DNA of 64,000 nucleotides, from contig JAZAYU010000225.1 in the NCBI GenBank assembly GCA_038501625.1, positions 620,001 through 684,000 on the forward strand, in the 5' to 3' direction. Under the pieces are notes generated by a model. The model was given only the letters and a program-made list of their open reading frames with translations. It made no database searches and was not told where the DNA came from. Positions 1-12,700 of this stretch are shown here, in pieces. How positions within the stretch are numbered: position 1 is the stretch's first letter; each line of letters starts with the position of its first letter. Source of the stretch: Corbicula japonica. Taxonomy: Eukaryota > Mollusca > Bivalvia > Venerida > Cyrenidae. The position numbers and the translations under genes were made by a program.

Positions 1-629
1 TTTACTTCATTAGATTTGCAATTTAATTTTAGATCGTCCTATCGTTGTGGACATATTCAAATGGTAAGTCTTTTCAATATAATGGAAGTAGCAACACAAC
101 ATTCATTATTTTATACAGTTACATACGATTCGTAGTCGAAAGTATGGTAACATTTAAAGAAACCAGGGGAATGGGGCTCAAAATTTGACAGAATGATATT
201 TGCTCTTGTCACCTCTTATTTACAACGGTAGGTTTGTTATTACATAAGAGACAACCGTGTATTCGCTGTTGGACTTTAATATGTGCATGTTCAATAAAAC
301 TTTTCAATTTCAAAAACATTGCGTCCATAACTTTCATAAAAATGAAATTGTCCCGCTAAAAGGCTGTTAGACTTTCAAAAACTAATATTCAACGTTAAAT
401 ACATGTATTAAGCAACAGAAGTATGTGGCCATTCCTGATATGCATATTTCACTTTTTAAAAATAATATTTATATTGTTGCTAAGGCATTGTAATTAAATA
501 CAGTAGTGGTAATTAACACACATTTATTTATCATTTCCGATATCAAGTAATTAAATTGTGGTAATTCAATAGGTTATTATTACAATTATCAAGTTTCCTG
601 AAAATAAACTACAAAATTGTCTTATTTAG

Positions 630-792
630 GTGCAAATACAACAACCCCAGTAAGACTTGTAGGCGGTTCAAGTAACGGCACTGGTCGACTGGAGATCTTT
701 TACAATGGAGACTGGGTGACGGTTTATGGATCGTCTTACTTTCAGAAACCTGACGCTGCTGTTGTATGCAGGATGCTTGGTTTCGGAAACAG
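630..792 (+). CDS. SRCR domain 1, first-half exon
   Basis: Acceptor TTATTTAG and donor AG/GTAATT. It enters completing a split codon (phase 1) and leaves with two bases (phase 2). Encodes [17 protein letters not shown] and [10 protein letters not shown]. The usual GTVCDD cysteine is replaced by Tyr (VTVYGS). Confidence 0.85.
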
Positions 793-3700
793 GTAATTCT
801 TAGCCTCTGTTGAGTTATAAGCATTTAAAATCATAACTTAGAATGTTTTATCTTCCTAAATAAAACAACGGTTGAGGTTATTAAATCAGAACATAACAAA
901 ACTTAAACGCGTGACCTAATTTCCTTAACAAAACACGCATTTTTACTGCTGTTATCTGGTATAATTACCAACCGTGGTTTAAAAATATTAGCACTTAATA
1001 CCGCACACGATAATGACTGTTGGCAATACACCTAGTTTGCAACCTTGGCAATACACTTAGATTCCAACCTTGGCAATACACCTAGTTTCCACACTTGGCA
1101 ATACACCTAGTTTCCAACCTTTGTAATACACCTAGTTTCCAACCTTGGATATTCACCTAGTTTTCAACCTTTGCATTACACCTAGTTTCCATCCTTGGCA
1201 TTACACCTAGTTTCCAACCTTGGCATCACCAAGTTTTCAACCTTGGCATTACACTAGTTTCCAACCTCGGTAAAACACTTAGTTTCCAACCTTGGCAATA
1301 CACCTAGATTCCAACCTTTACAGTACAACTAGTTTCCAACCTTGGCAATTCACATAGTTTCCAACCTTGGCAATTCACATAGTTTCCAACCTCGGTAAAA
1401 CACTTAGTTTCCAACCTTGGCAATACACCTAGATTCCAACCTTTACAGTACACCTAGTTTCCAACCTTGGCAATTCACATAGTTTCCAACCTTGGCAATT
1501 CACATAGTTTCCAACCTTGGCAATACACCTAGTTTCCAACCTTGACAGTACATCTAGTCTCCAACCTTGGCAATACACCTGGTTTCCAACCTTGGAAATA
1601 CACATAGTTTCCAACCTTGACACTACATCTAGTTTCCAACCTTGGCAATACACCTAGTTTCCAACCTTGGCTATACCCTAGTTACCAACCTTGGCTATAC
1701 ACCTAGTTTCCAACCTTAGCTTTACACCTAGTTTCCAACCTCGGTAGTACACCTAGTTTCCAACCTTGGCAGTGCATTTAGTTTTCAACCTTGACAGTAC
1801 ATCTAGTTTCCAACCTTGGCAATACACCTAGTTTCCAACCTTGGCTATACACCTAGTTTCCAAACTGGGCAACACACCTTGTTTTCAACCTTGGCAATAC
1901 ACCTAGTTACCGACCTTGGCAATGCACCTAGCTTCCAGCCTAGGTCTATTGCTAAATTTGGAGATTAAAGTTTCTAGGCTGCACCAACCTCACACTCGCC
2001 CCAACACTTAAACCAACGACACACTTTTTATATCCTGGTAAACGCAATACAATATCGCCTCAATCTTAAACACATGTTTTTAAATAAAATACGGTGCTCA
2101 TAGATGTGGATATTCAAGGTCATATAATTATTCAAGCAAATATGAGCTTTATAGATGACTATTTCTTATTGAGCGGCGTGGCTTACATATTTGGAAATGG
2201 TCACCAGCTCTTCGGAGAAGGCAAAGGATCGGTTTTGCTCCACCAGTTCCATTGTAAGGGCAACGAGACGGATCTTAGGCAATGCGGATCAAGAACATGG
2301 AATGTTCAAGCGTCATACAGCCATAATTATGACGTCGGCATCAGTTGTGAACGTACGTAACAAATAAATTAAAATTATACTATCAATGGAGACACTACTA
2401 TCGTTCTGACTCGACTCCCATGCACCTGTCAAGGAAGATTCTGAGGCCCAGATGCCAATGCCAAGATGCAGAACTACCTATCGCTTGACTGCTAATCAAG
2501 ATTTGCATAAACATAAGTTCTGAATCTCATACACCAGTAGTTGAAATTTTTTAAGCCCAGATATAGGTTAATTAAGACGATTTATTTTGGAGACGATGAA
2601 AAGATATTAAGTTATGAAAGCCCGGTATCGAGCTGAAGCTGATAATTTTCTATCCTCTATTATACCTATTTTGCGGAGCGAGCATGACGTGTATAGTTTT
2701 TTAAAGGAGATGAGGTTCATATTTTTGTTGATGCCCTGTAACGCTCATTAGATTTTTGGATGATGCCCTGTGGAGCTTTAATTCAGAAATATAATGTCTG
2801 TTGTAAGTTTGACATAAAAATGACTGCCCTATTTGCATAGATTTAAGTCAGTAAGATTAGATAGATATGAATATGAAATCGTAATATGAACAAAACAACT
2901 TCATTATGCAAGATTTCGAAATATTGTGGTCAAAATAATGATTTTTTATATTTCTAGCGACGAATGTAAGATTAGTTGATGGGGACACAACATCGTCAGG
3001 AAGAGTGGAAGTTCAGTTTAATGTAAGCACTACATATTGTTATCCATATTATGTTAAACGGTACACTAGTGACGAAGGTTAACGTCTTATCACACCCACC
3101 ATACTCTCCAGGCCCCAAGATCATAAAACTAAGTGTTGAGATCAGTCTCAAATCTTAAGGATCTGATTGGCTGAAATGGCGACTGGTCGCCATTTCAGCC
3201 AATCAGATGCTTGAGATTTGAGACTGATCTCCAGATTTTGTTTTATGATCTTGGGCACAGATCTAGCCCCTTGTGACACTTTCTCCTTTTCTAAAACTTA
3301 AAAAATCTTAGCAAATTAAAAAAATAGGGGATTGTGTTCATTTGAATATTGAGTTGTACGCTTTTGCTATATCGTACATTACACATGACATATTGAACAA
3401 CCCTCTTACATGTATATGCAAACTTGTGTGACTAATTACACCTTACTCACCTGCTCGTCATTGTTGCATGCACTAGCAAGCAAACCCATAAAACAAAAGA
3501 TCCTCATGGTACTGTCATGCAAAATGGGAATGATTCAATTACAGTTCCGATACAAGCGGCCCTGCAGTTAAATAGCAAAATCACGATGGGAAAACAAAAG
3601 AAACTTTATCAAAATACCAAATAACATTTTGTTTGTTTATGGTGAATTATGGTGATGTTTCGATTGTGATATGGGCCTTTGTCTTTAGAGAACATCGATT

Positions 3701-6700
3701 TGTTTCTTTTATCCCCGTGTTCTTGCTGATTTGACTTCAGGTGCTCTGGTCTCGGTAAGATAATTGACTGCCACCCCTTTGGCTTTGCAATGCTATAAGC
3801 TTCTTATGTTTTATATGTTTGTGTGCATTTGCATTCAACATTGTTGAGCTGAAGGGTGGGTTGGAGTTACTTTACCAAGACAATGTGTACGTGCGGGTTA
3901 ATATGAGAGCCTGTTGGGGCAAGTGTGAGGTTGGTGCACCCTAAAACCTGGTTTAACCCCCAGTGGAAAATTATTTTGCCACTCACCGTTCCAAGGCGGT
4001 AACCCAAAGGGTTCTCATTTTCGTTAATTGTTTGTGGTGTCTTATTAGAATTGGACAAACTTATAAATACATGTTCTTTTTTCCTCTCTCCTTTTTGCTG
4101 CGTGGGGCGGCTGTGTTTTGTGAGTGGGCGATTCCTGATATGCATATTTAACTTTTCATAATGTAGGGAGTATGGTCGTCAATATGTGATAGCGGTTTCA
4201 GAGATGCCGACGCCCAAGTGATTTGTACTATGCTTGGTTATAAAGATACGTAAGTTGGTTATAAAATCCGATATCTTTAATAGAATTTTTAAGCTAAACA
4301 TAGAAAAATAACTTGGTCGTTATAAGTACCGGAGGCTCTAACGGAATGTTGTTTACGATTACAGAAACAATTAAATTTCCAAAACATGACATAATGTAGA
4401 GCCAAGCTGCTTTCTGAGAGGTTAAACAATCCAACAATCAACAGCAAAAAGGCGTTTCAAGTGCATATTGCTTTTGTTAGAAAAAAATTAAATATGCATA
4501 AAGAAATGGCCACATCCAGTAGACACAGCCTATACTGACGGTATTATTTCCTTTTTTCTGCAATCTTTCTTATAAATAGTCATGTTTACATGGTAATTTC
4601 CTTTTTTCGTGGCACTGCAAATATAATAATGCTCTTTTAATACGCGAAGGTTCCGAGTTCAGTCCTTAAGATTTTCCTTTGTAATAAAATACTTTAGATA
4701 TCGCAAGCTAATAATTGTCGCGTAAAAACACACCTACTTATTTAAATTTTTATGAAATCCATCAAAATTTAAGTCCAGTGACATATATAGTTATCAAACT
4801 ACGTTTAAGATTATACACTGTATTTCCCTTTGTAATATGGTGACATAAAACTCTTGTTCAAAGCCGTTCAGCTTGTTTTGTTTCTCTCTCATCCTCTCCA
4901 TTTTTGCTCTGTGGGGCTGCTGAAAGTGGTCATTCCCGATTTCACTTTCAAAAGAAATTTTCTTCTTTAGACTGTTTTGAATTTTTGCAATGATAATCAT
5001 TGGCTCCGAGATTTGGCTACCAAAATTCTGCACAGTGTTATGGTTATTTTCTTCAATTGCCCTTGACAGCTGTGTAAAATGACTGTGTTTATCACAAAGC
5101 GTACTTTGTTTAGTGCTTTTTGTCTTATACTTGAAAAAGCAGTTAATGATTAGTTCTATAAATACACGGTTTATCGTCATACAGGGGTATAGCAAAGGCA
5201 TTTACTGGGTCCCATTTCGGGCAAGGTTTCGGAAGCATCATTATATCTTCTCTCGGTTGTCATGGTACTGAGACGGATATAACAAACTGTTCTCCTCAGT
5301 GGGGAGCGAGCTCCTGCAACCATAGAAACGAAGCTGGTGTAAACTGTGGTGGTAAGTTGGTCAAAGAATAAAAACTTTTGCTCCTGTAATAAATTTAATT
5401 ATAAAAACTGATTAAATTACAACTTGTATATATGCAATCGAAAGTGAGTTTTTTTTTTATCAAATTTAAACGCATTCCATCCATGTTCTGTTTCTTCAAG
5501 TTTCTTAAGTTAAGTTATACGTTTCAATTACCTCCCTTGATGATAATATGCTAATTTCAAACCAGGCAGAATGTCAACCATTATGGGTGACTGTAAATAG
5601 GCATACTTGAACTATCCTTATTGGGGATAAGGATGGTATGTACTGTTTCTGTCACTTGCATGATTGCAATTTTGGCAAAGCGCTGCCTCTTTATCTGAAT
5701 GGCTTTGTGGTTATACATTCGAAACCCCGTTTAATGTTCTATTTCCATCAAACAAATCCTAGAACTGGTGTGATCACTAATAATATTTACGATTACATAT
5801 AAGATCGGCTTGAGAATTGAAGCTTGTTTATTTTAGGTACTCCTATAAGATTGGTAGACGGACCTTCTAATAGTTCCGGGCGCGTAGAAGTATTCCACGG
5901 TGGTCAGTGGGGAACTATTTGCGGAAGCAGTGGTTTAACAAACCGTGACGTAGCCGTCGTGTGTAGAATGCTTGGTTACAATGACCCGTGTGTAATTATT
6001 TCCTGTTGTTGTATACTATATATGCAGTTTTTTCGTGGTTATGAAATGCCGTTACGGTAGTTTACCAAATCTGGTACTGATGACTTGAGTATATACCGAA
6101 TTGCGTACCCGGTAAGAAGCGGCATGGACAGTGACATGCATATCTGTTATTCCCCATGAACAGGGTCAATCCAACAGAGCCTGTATATTTTTTTCCCTAT
6201 TCTTTGGCTTTCAAAGTTCTCTTGTCTTATAGCCAAAGGCGAGTCCCTAGCCGATTTAACTGTCTGAATTGTACATGTAACATAAATGATCATCAATTTG
6301 GAGTAACTGATCAAGCCTCAGTTATATTTACATGTAATTGTCGATAATTCCAGTTGTAACGATAAAAAAAAACCAGTAAATGTTAAGCAAATACATTAAA
6401 ACACTTTACTTCATACTACATTTATATTGAACAGTTCAGTAATTTGTATTTTTGAGGGCGTCGTTGCTATATCGTGAATGCACAAAATTAGCTGTTGGAA
6501 TATATTATTTATAAAACATTGTCTTGCTTCAGTAAAGCCTTTGGTTTTCCATACTCATTCTATGGCGAAGGCTTTGGTAATGTAATAATTGACCGGCTGA
6601 GCTGTGATGGGTCGGAGCCTGATATTTCTATGTGCCAGTCGGGCGGTTGGCATATAACTACAGGATCGTGCGACCATTCCTATGACATCGGTGTCAACTG

Positions 6701-9700
6701 TAAAGGTGGTAAGTGGCGATTGTGATCACCAATGAATTCTTGTATAATTATGAACAGCTTCACTTATTGTGTACTCAGGTTTGCTTAACATTATTTTGAG
6801 TAAACTACAGTTTTAATACTTAAATAGTTTTTAGTCGAGCGTTTCTTTCCCGAATCGACGGATCTTATGTCTTCACGGCAAAAAATCTGATCCTTGAATG
6901 AAATTTAAATATAAAACTTCATTCGAGTGTCTTCAATGGTCTCCGATCTTCCGTGTGAATCAGCAGGTCCGTTTTCTTTGGCTGTCTGTACTCTTTAAAA
7001 GAGAGATATGCATATCAGAAATCGCCATACAAATAACACTAAGCAGCCAAAATTAGAGAGAGACAAGGAGCATGGGTTAATGAGGATATTAATGTCTAAA
7101 GCTTGTCCGTGTTTTTTGTCTTCGCAGAAACACCGATTCGACTTGTGGACGGTACATCGGAGCAATCGGGAAGGGTCGAGATATACCACAATGGTCACTG
7201 GGGAACTGTATCAGATAATTACTTTGATACCCATGATCTTGCAGTGATATGTAGAATGTTGGGTTATGAATATACGTGAGTCAGTTTTTTTGTATTTGTA
7301 ATGGTACAATGTATAACTAGAAGTTGGTAAGCTCCGCGGTTCTATTTTAATAAAAGCCATCTAAAGTATCTTAAGATTTTCAAGAAAACATTATAATCTT
7401 CGTAAGTATTGAATCGATATGTGAGTGTTTTGGGGGAAGGGAAAACAGTTGGGTTGCGTAAAGTTTGTGAAGCCAGAAGGGTTTTACGCTGTCTTTAAAC
7501 AATCCAGTTTTTTTCATATGCAGATGAACACCGTGAAATCGATTTAATCGTAGATTTACAAACGAAGAAGAATTCCTAATATTTCGGCTTGTTGAACGGC
7601 TGTTGAAACAGTCGCATTGACGACAAAGTGAATGACGGAACGCTTTTTAGAAGCAACTCGTGACGTGCCCGTCGCTGTCACAGGTCAAAACATTGTGCAA
7701 ACTTAAGTCCAGTTAAATGGGGCACGTCACGGGAAAAGGTACCTTCGGTCATTTTAGTGATATTTTGGGTTTTACTAAATTTAGAAAGAACTTATAAATT
7801 ATAAACTATATAAATTTCTTATAACTAAAATGTGATTTTGTTACATATTTTGAGAATAAAATGGTATGTTTACCGCGAAATGCATAATAAATAATGTCGT
7901 CTGCGCAAATTTATGACGTCATTTCAAAGATTGACATCAACTGTTCGAAGGTACCTTTTCCCGTGACGTGCCCCAAATGTGTGCGGCTTCAACTGTAGCC
8001 ACCCCTCTATAAGTATCCTTTAGAGTACTAATTCGTTAGATCGATAAGACTTCATCGTAGAGGACGAAGTTCAAGTGTAAATATTCAGTGTTACAAGCTT
8101 TTTTCAATTACTAGAGCCTTTTTCTGGTATGACATTTACAGATCCAAGTCGTTCTTTATGAAAGGCTCACACTACGGGCAAGGTATCGGTGAAATTGTGG
8201 TGAGTGGCCTACAGTGTAATGGTGCTGAAACTGATATCGGACAATGCAGAGCTACGTGGTGGCCAAAAACTCTAAGCCTGAGTCATGCAAACGATGTGGG
8301 TGTGAATTGTGATGGAGGTATGATGTATTCCTCGTGGTTTGTGACGTCATTTTTCGGTATTACGGCAAGACAAAAAAAAACATCGAATCAAATCTTTGCA
8401 ACCTTGTAATTTCTTCTTTCACAATTTTCGACGAAATTAAGCGCATTTTAAGAGGAAAGTTGAACGGTTGTCAATACATTTCTTCTTTTTCTTCTTCTTC
8501 TTCTTCTTCTGATTATTATTATTATTATTATTAATATATTCATTTATTTATTCTATTTCAGAAATCCCCATAAAACTGGTTGGTGGAAATAGTAGTGCTT
8601 CTGGGAGGGTAGAGGTCCTTCATGATGGTTATTATGGCACCATCTGCAGCAGATCTTTTACTAGGATCGATCTGACGGTAGTTTGTCGGATGCTCGGATT
8701 TGATAACATACCGTATGCTATTTTTATAAGGAATGGCCTTTTTATCTATTTTACTATTCGAATGTTCGAATCAGTTTGCAGTCGAACGTTCGAATTATTA
8801 ACCAATAATCAGATACATCATGAAACCACCTGTATTTATTAGTAGACCCTCACAGTATCCCCAATACAAAGAAATTGCCATACTTATAGATTTTGCCGAT
8901 AATGTCCGAGTGTTCCAAAAATTTTATAGGGGGGTTTATTTATCGGAGCTTGAGTCTGTCTTGAGTCTGATCTTTCTTTATTTTTATATTCTTAAGTATT
9001 TAATATAAAAAAAAATAACAAACACAATGTCAAAATCATTCTGTAAAGTGAAAATATCATTCATTTTATATGAATATATTACAAAATAAAAAATAAATTG
9101 TTAAGATGAGATATTGCCATTATTTGTTTACTACTTGATGATTTTATTTTTTTCCTCGGATTTGGTACATATGCATGTTTAATATAGTATAAATAAAATA
9201 GGATAATACTCGTTCATTGATAAAACTAAGTTTAAGTGACAATATCAACATAAATATATTTTCCAAACATACATCATAATATAAACTACAAGTGAATGCT
9301 GTATACCAAGACTACCACATCTATAAAAAGAGAGGGAGGGAGCATGGTTAATAAAATGATCAGTTCCAAAAGTGACACCACTAACAATTAACAAAAATGA
9401 GAACCGGAGGGGTAACCGCCTTGGAACTGTCAGTGGCAAATCAAATTGCCACTGGGGGTTTAAACCAGGTTCTAGGGTGCATCAACCTCACACTTGCCCC
9501 AAAAGGTTCTCATATCACAAAACAAATACAAGTTGTCTTGGTGAAACCACTCCAACCCACTTATCGGACCACTTATAAGAAACAGTTTCCCTTTAATGCC
9601 AAAAGTAAAAGAGGAAACGAGAGCGTGGGTTATTAAACTATAAATTTTCAAATAGACACCACCAACAATTAAATAAATTGAGAAACCGAGGTGTACCACC

Positions 9701-12700
9701 GTTCTTGTGTTTAAAAAACAACTATTGTTATGTTTCACTAATATCTATGACTGTGTTACAAGTATTGCGTTTTTTTTACTTAACAACAACTGTGTTATAC
9801 TAATACTGTAATTATTGCTATGTTAAACTTATAATTACGTCTGTGTTACAACTACTGCGGTCCTTATATACTACATGTAAAATAGGTATGATGTTGTATA
9901 ACTATTGACGTAAATATAAATTCCGGATAACTAATTTTCATAAATATTTTAGCAACCTGCTATCAGAATTGATAAACAATTTCACTTTCTTACAGACAAA
10001 GCGCATATTGGTATCCTGCGGCCTCCTATGCACAAGGTCTTGGTGAGATTGTTGTCTCTGACCTGAGGTGTAACGGGATAGAGCACACTGTAGGGCAGTG
10101 TGGTGGCACCAGGCCGGCAACTACCTCGTGCGATCATAGCATGGACCTGTTCGTTAATTGTAATGGAGGTGAGGTTATTCACAAACTCTGTGTTCAATTA
10201 TTGAGCGTAAAAGGATGGGAGCATTAAGAAAAATATTATTAAACATATGGGAATTTCGTGAACATTTACAGGTAGACTATGAAAGTGATTTATTTTTCAG
10301 CTTGATTTTAGTACCATACAAAACAACGATGACATTGTATTATTTGTATAGCTTTTGTGTCATGTCTGAAGGTTAATGGATCCCTTCACAATAAAAATAG
10401 ATGAAAATGGAACTTTAAAAGCCACCGAACACGACAAACAAGAAAATATTGCAGGCTCGGTTTGACAGAGCCTGTTCATGGTCAATAATTGAATCCTTAA
10501 CCTCATATAGCCGCAGTTTAAGCGCAAATCAATATTTACACAAGTGAAAAAGACAATCTAGATCCATATCAAACGATGGTATGCATATTATGATAAAGAT
10601 AAACCACAACTGCAAATATACTCAGCAAAAATAAAAAGTACCCACTTTTCTACCTGTGATTTTGTAAAACTAGAAAAATAAAATAGAAAATATCTTCGTT
10701 GAACAGATCTGCATTTCTGTAATCATTACAAGGAAATAAAATGTTCTTGAAAATCTGCAGTCACGGCTAAGTTATCTTTCCCTTTGCTATTATTGGGGTT
10801 TTAGGAAGAAGTACGTGATTCTAAACAATATTCACATTTGTTGGAATTAAATCAATTTTTCCAGTTCTTGATGTCAATAAAATCACAAAAAATCATTAAT
10901 AAAACAACTCGTCCTCTATAAAAAAAACGCTAGAAATCCCAAACATTTCCTATTACCTCCCTTTAAATTGAATATATAGGGGGTTTTAATCCATCATTAA
11001 TTGTTATCTGATGGGCATTTGCTCAGGTTTAGGTGTGGAAGATTATGTTCACGAACAATTAAACTTAAAAACAACTGAGTTTAATTAAGAAAACACCTTT
11101 TGAAGTGTTCGTAATTAAATGAAAATATGTGAATGAGAATATAAGCATAAAAAGTGGGTACTTTCTATTTTTGCTGAGTATAGTTTCCTTGACTGAACCA
11201 AAGTTTGAAACCACTAAAATTGATTTTAAATTACTTGAAGAATAAAATACATTCTTTTAACTGCCTCACAGGAAACTATCCTTTTAACTGCTAGACGATG
11301 TAATGAAGATGACCTCGCACAAACAAAATGTTTTTCTTATTAAAAATGTTTTACATGTATATTTATATTTGCTCAATCAGCTATTTATTTGTGCTTTTGC
11401 AACAAAGTTAACACCGCAACACTTATTACAATAAATAAGATTATTTAGTACGCAAAAACAACAAACTATAATAATTATAAACAGTGGTTGCAGTTACATT
11501 TTGCAAACCAATACGAGAGTATACTGCGATGGCCTTGCATTGTTTCAATCACGTTTGTTGCTCTTTGTTTAAGCGGCAGAACAGATTCGTCTGGTTAATG
11601 GACCAAACAAACACTCCGGGAGAGTAGAAATATTTCATTCCGGGCAGTGGGCCACTATTTGTGACGACGCGTTTGATCGAAGTGATGCTGTTGTCATCTG
11701 CAGAATACTTAACTTTTCCAATCCGTAAGTTGAACCGTTAAAACTAAGATATTATTAATAGATCAATCTGAGGAGAAAAATGCCATCAAGTTATTTTTGT
11801 TAACTGAAAATGAAACAAAATCAATGGTTTTACCTTCTCATCGGCTTTAGGCATGCGTCATTGTTCAAATACCAACACGTTTATCCTGGGTCGCCAAAAA
11901 ACCGGGAAGTTCTTTTTTTAGTTTCAACTGTTTCTCAAGAATTAAGTTAAAACAACTGCAAATGGAATTTAAAAATTCCAAATTTGCAACTACATTAGCA
12001 TATTGTAGCATATTACTACATAATATTCTTAATAGATATTTTTCTTTGCAAATTATATACTTAGTCTAGTATTATTGTATAATATATAATAGCTAAAATA
12101 ATAGTGGAATCAAGTTTCTTAACCTAAAGATTCTTGTATTTAATACAGCTAATAAATTTGAACCATGTAGTTAGTGATACCGATAACTCACAGCATCTTC
12201 ATATTAACATGTGGAAACAAAGCAATACAGAATAAAATGACCATTATCTCTCAATACAGGTTAACATCAAGAAAGGAGAGGACTTACCCTAACCCAATAT
12301 AATTTCTTTAAATAGTCTTCAGTCCTATAGCAGCTGTACCAACATAAAATGGAATTGGTTTCAGTTTATTCATGAACGTTACATCTTGCAATAATCATGC
12401 AATTGTGCAAATGAAACACATTTTCTATGTGTTTATGTGCATACATTTGTCCCCGCTAAAATAAATAAGAACACGGTTAACTTTCTAACTTTCTTTTTCT
12501 ATAGAAACAAATATTTTAAGAACATGGTTAATTTTTATGTGACTATGTGCTCGTCAATCAGTGAGCGTGCAGTGGCTTACACACGGGCACACTTTGGGCA
12601 AGGAAACACCACCACCCCGATTGTTATGGGTAGTCTACATTGTAACGGTCTGGAAACCAACCTAGGGCAGTGCAACCCATCATGGACCCCAACATATTGT

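Noticed and set aside
33..63. Possible 31-base exon between TTTTAG and GTAAGT
   Set aside because: The phase could fit the next exon, but the ten encoded residues do not match the end of an SRCR domain, and no pyrimidine-rich acceptor supports it.
1429..1653. Reverse-strand open frame with a repeated peptide
   Set aside because: It is the minisatellite translated. The period is near a multiple of three only locally, and there is no splice or start context.
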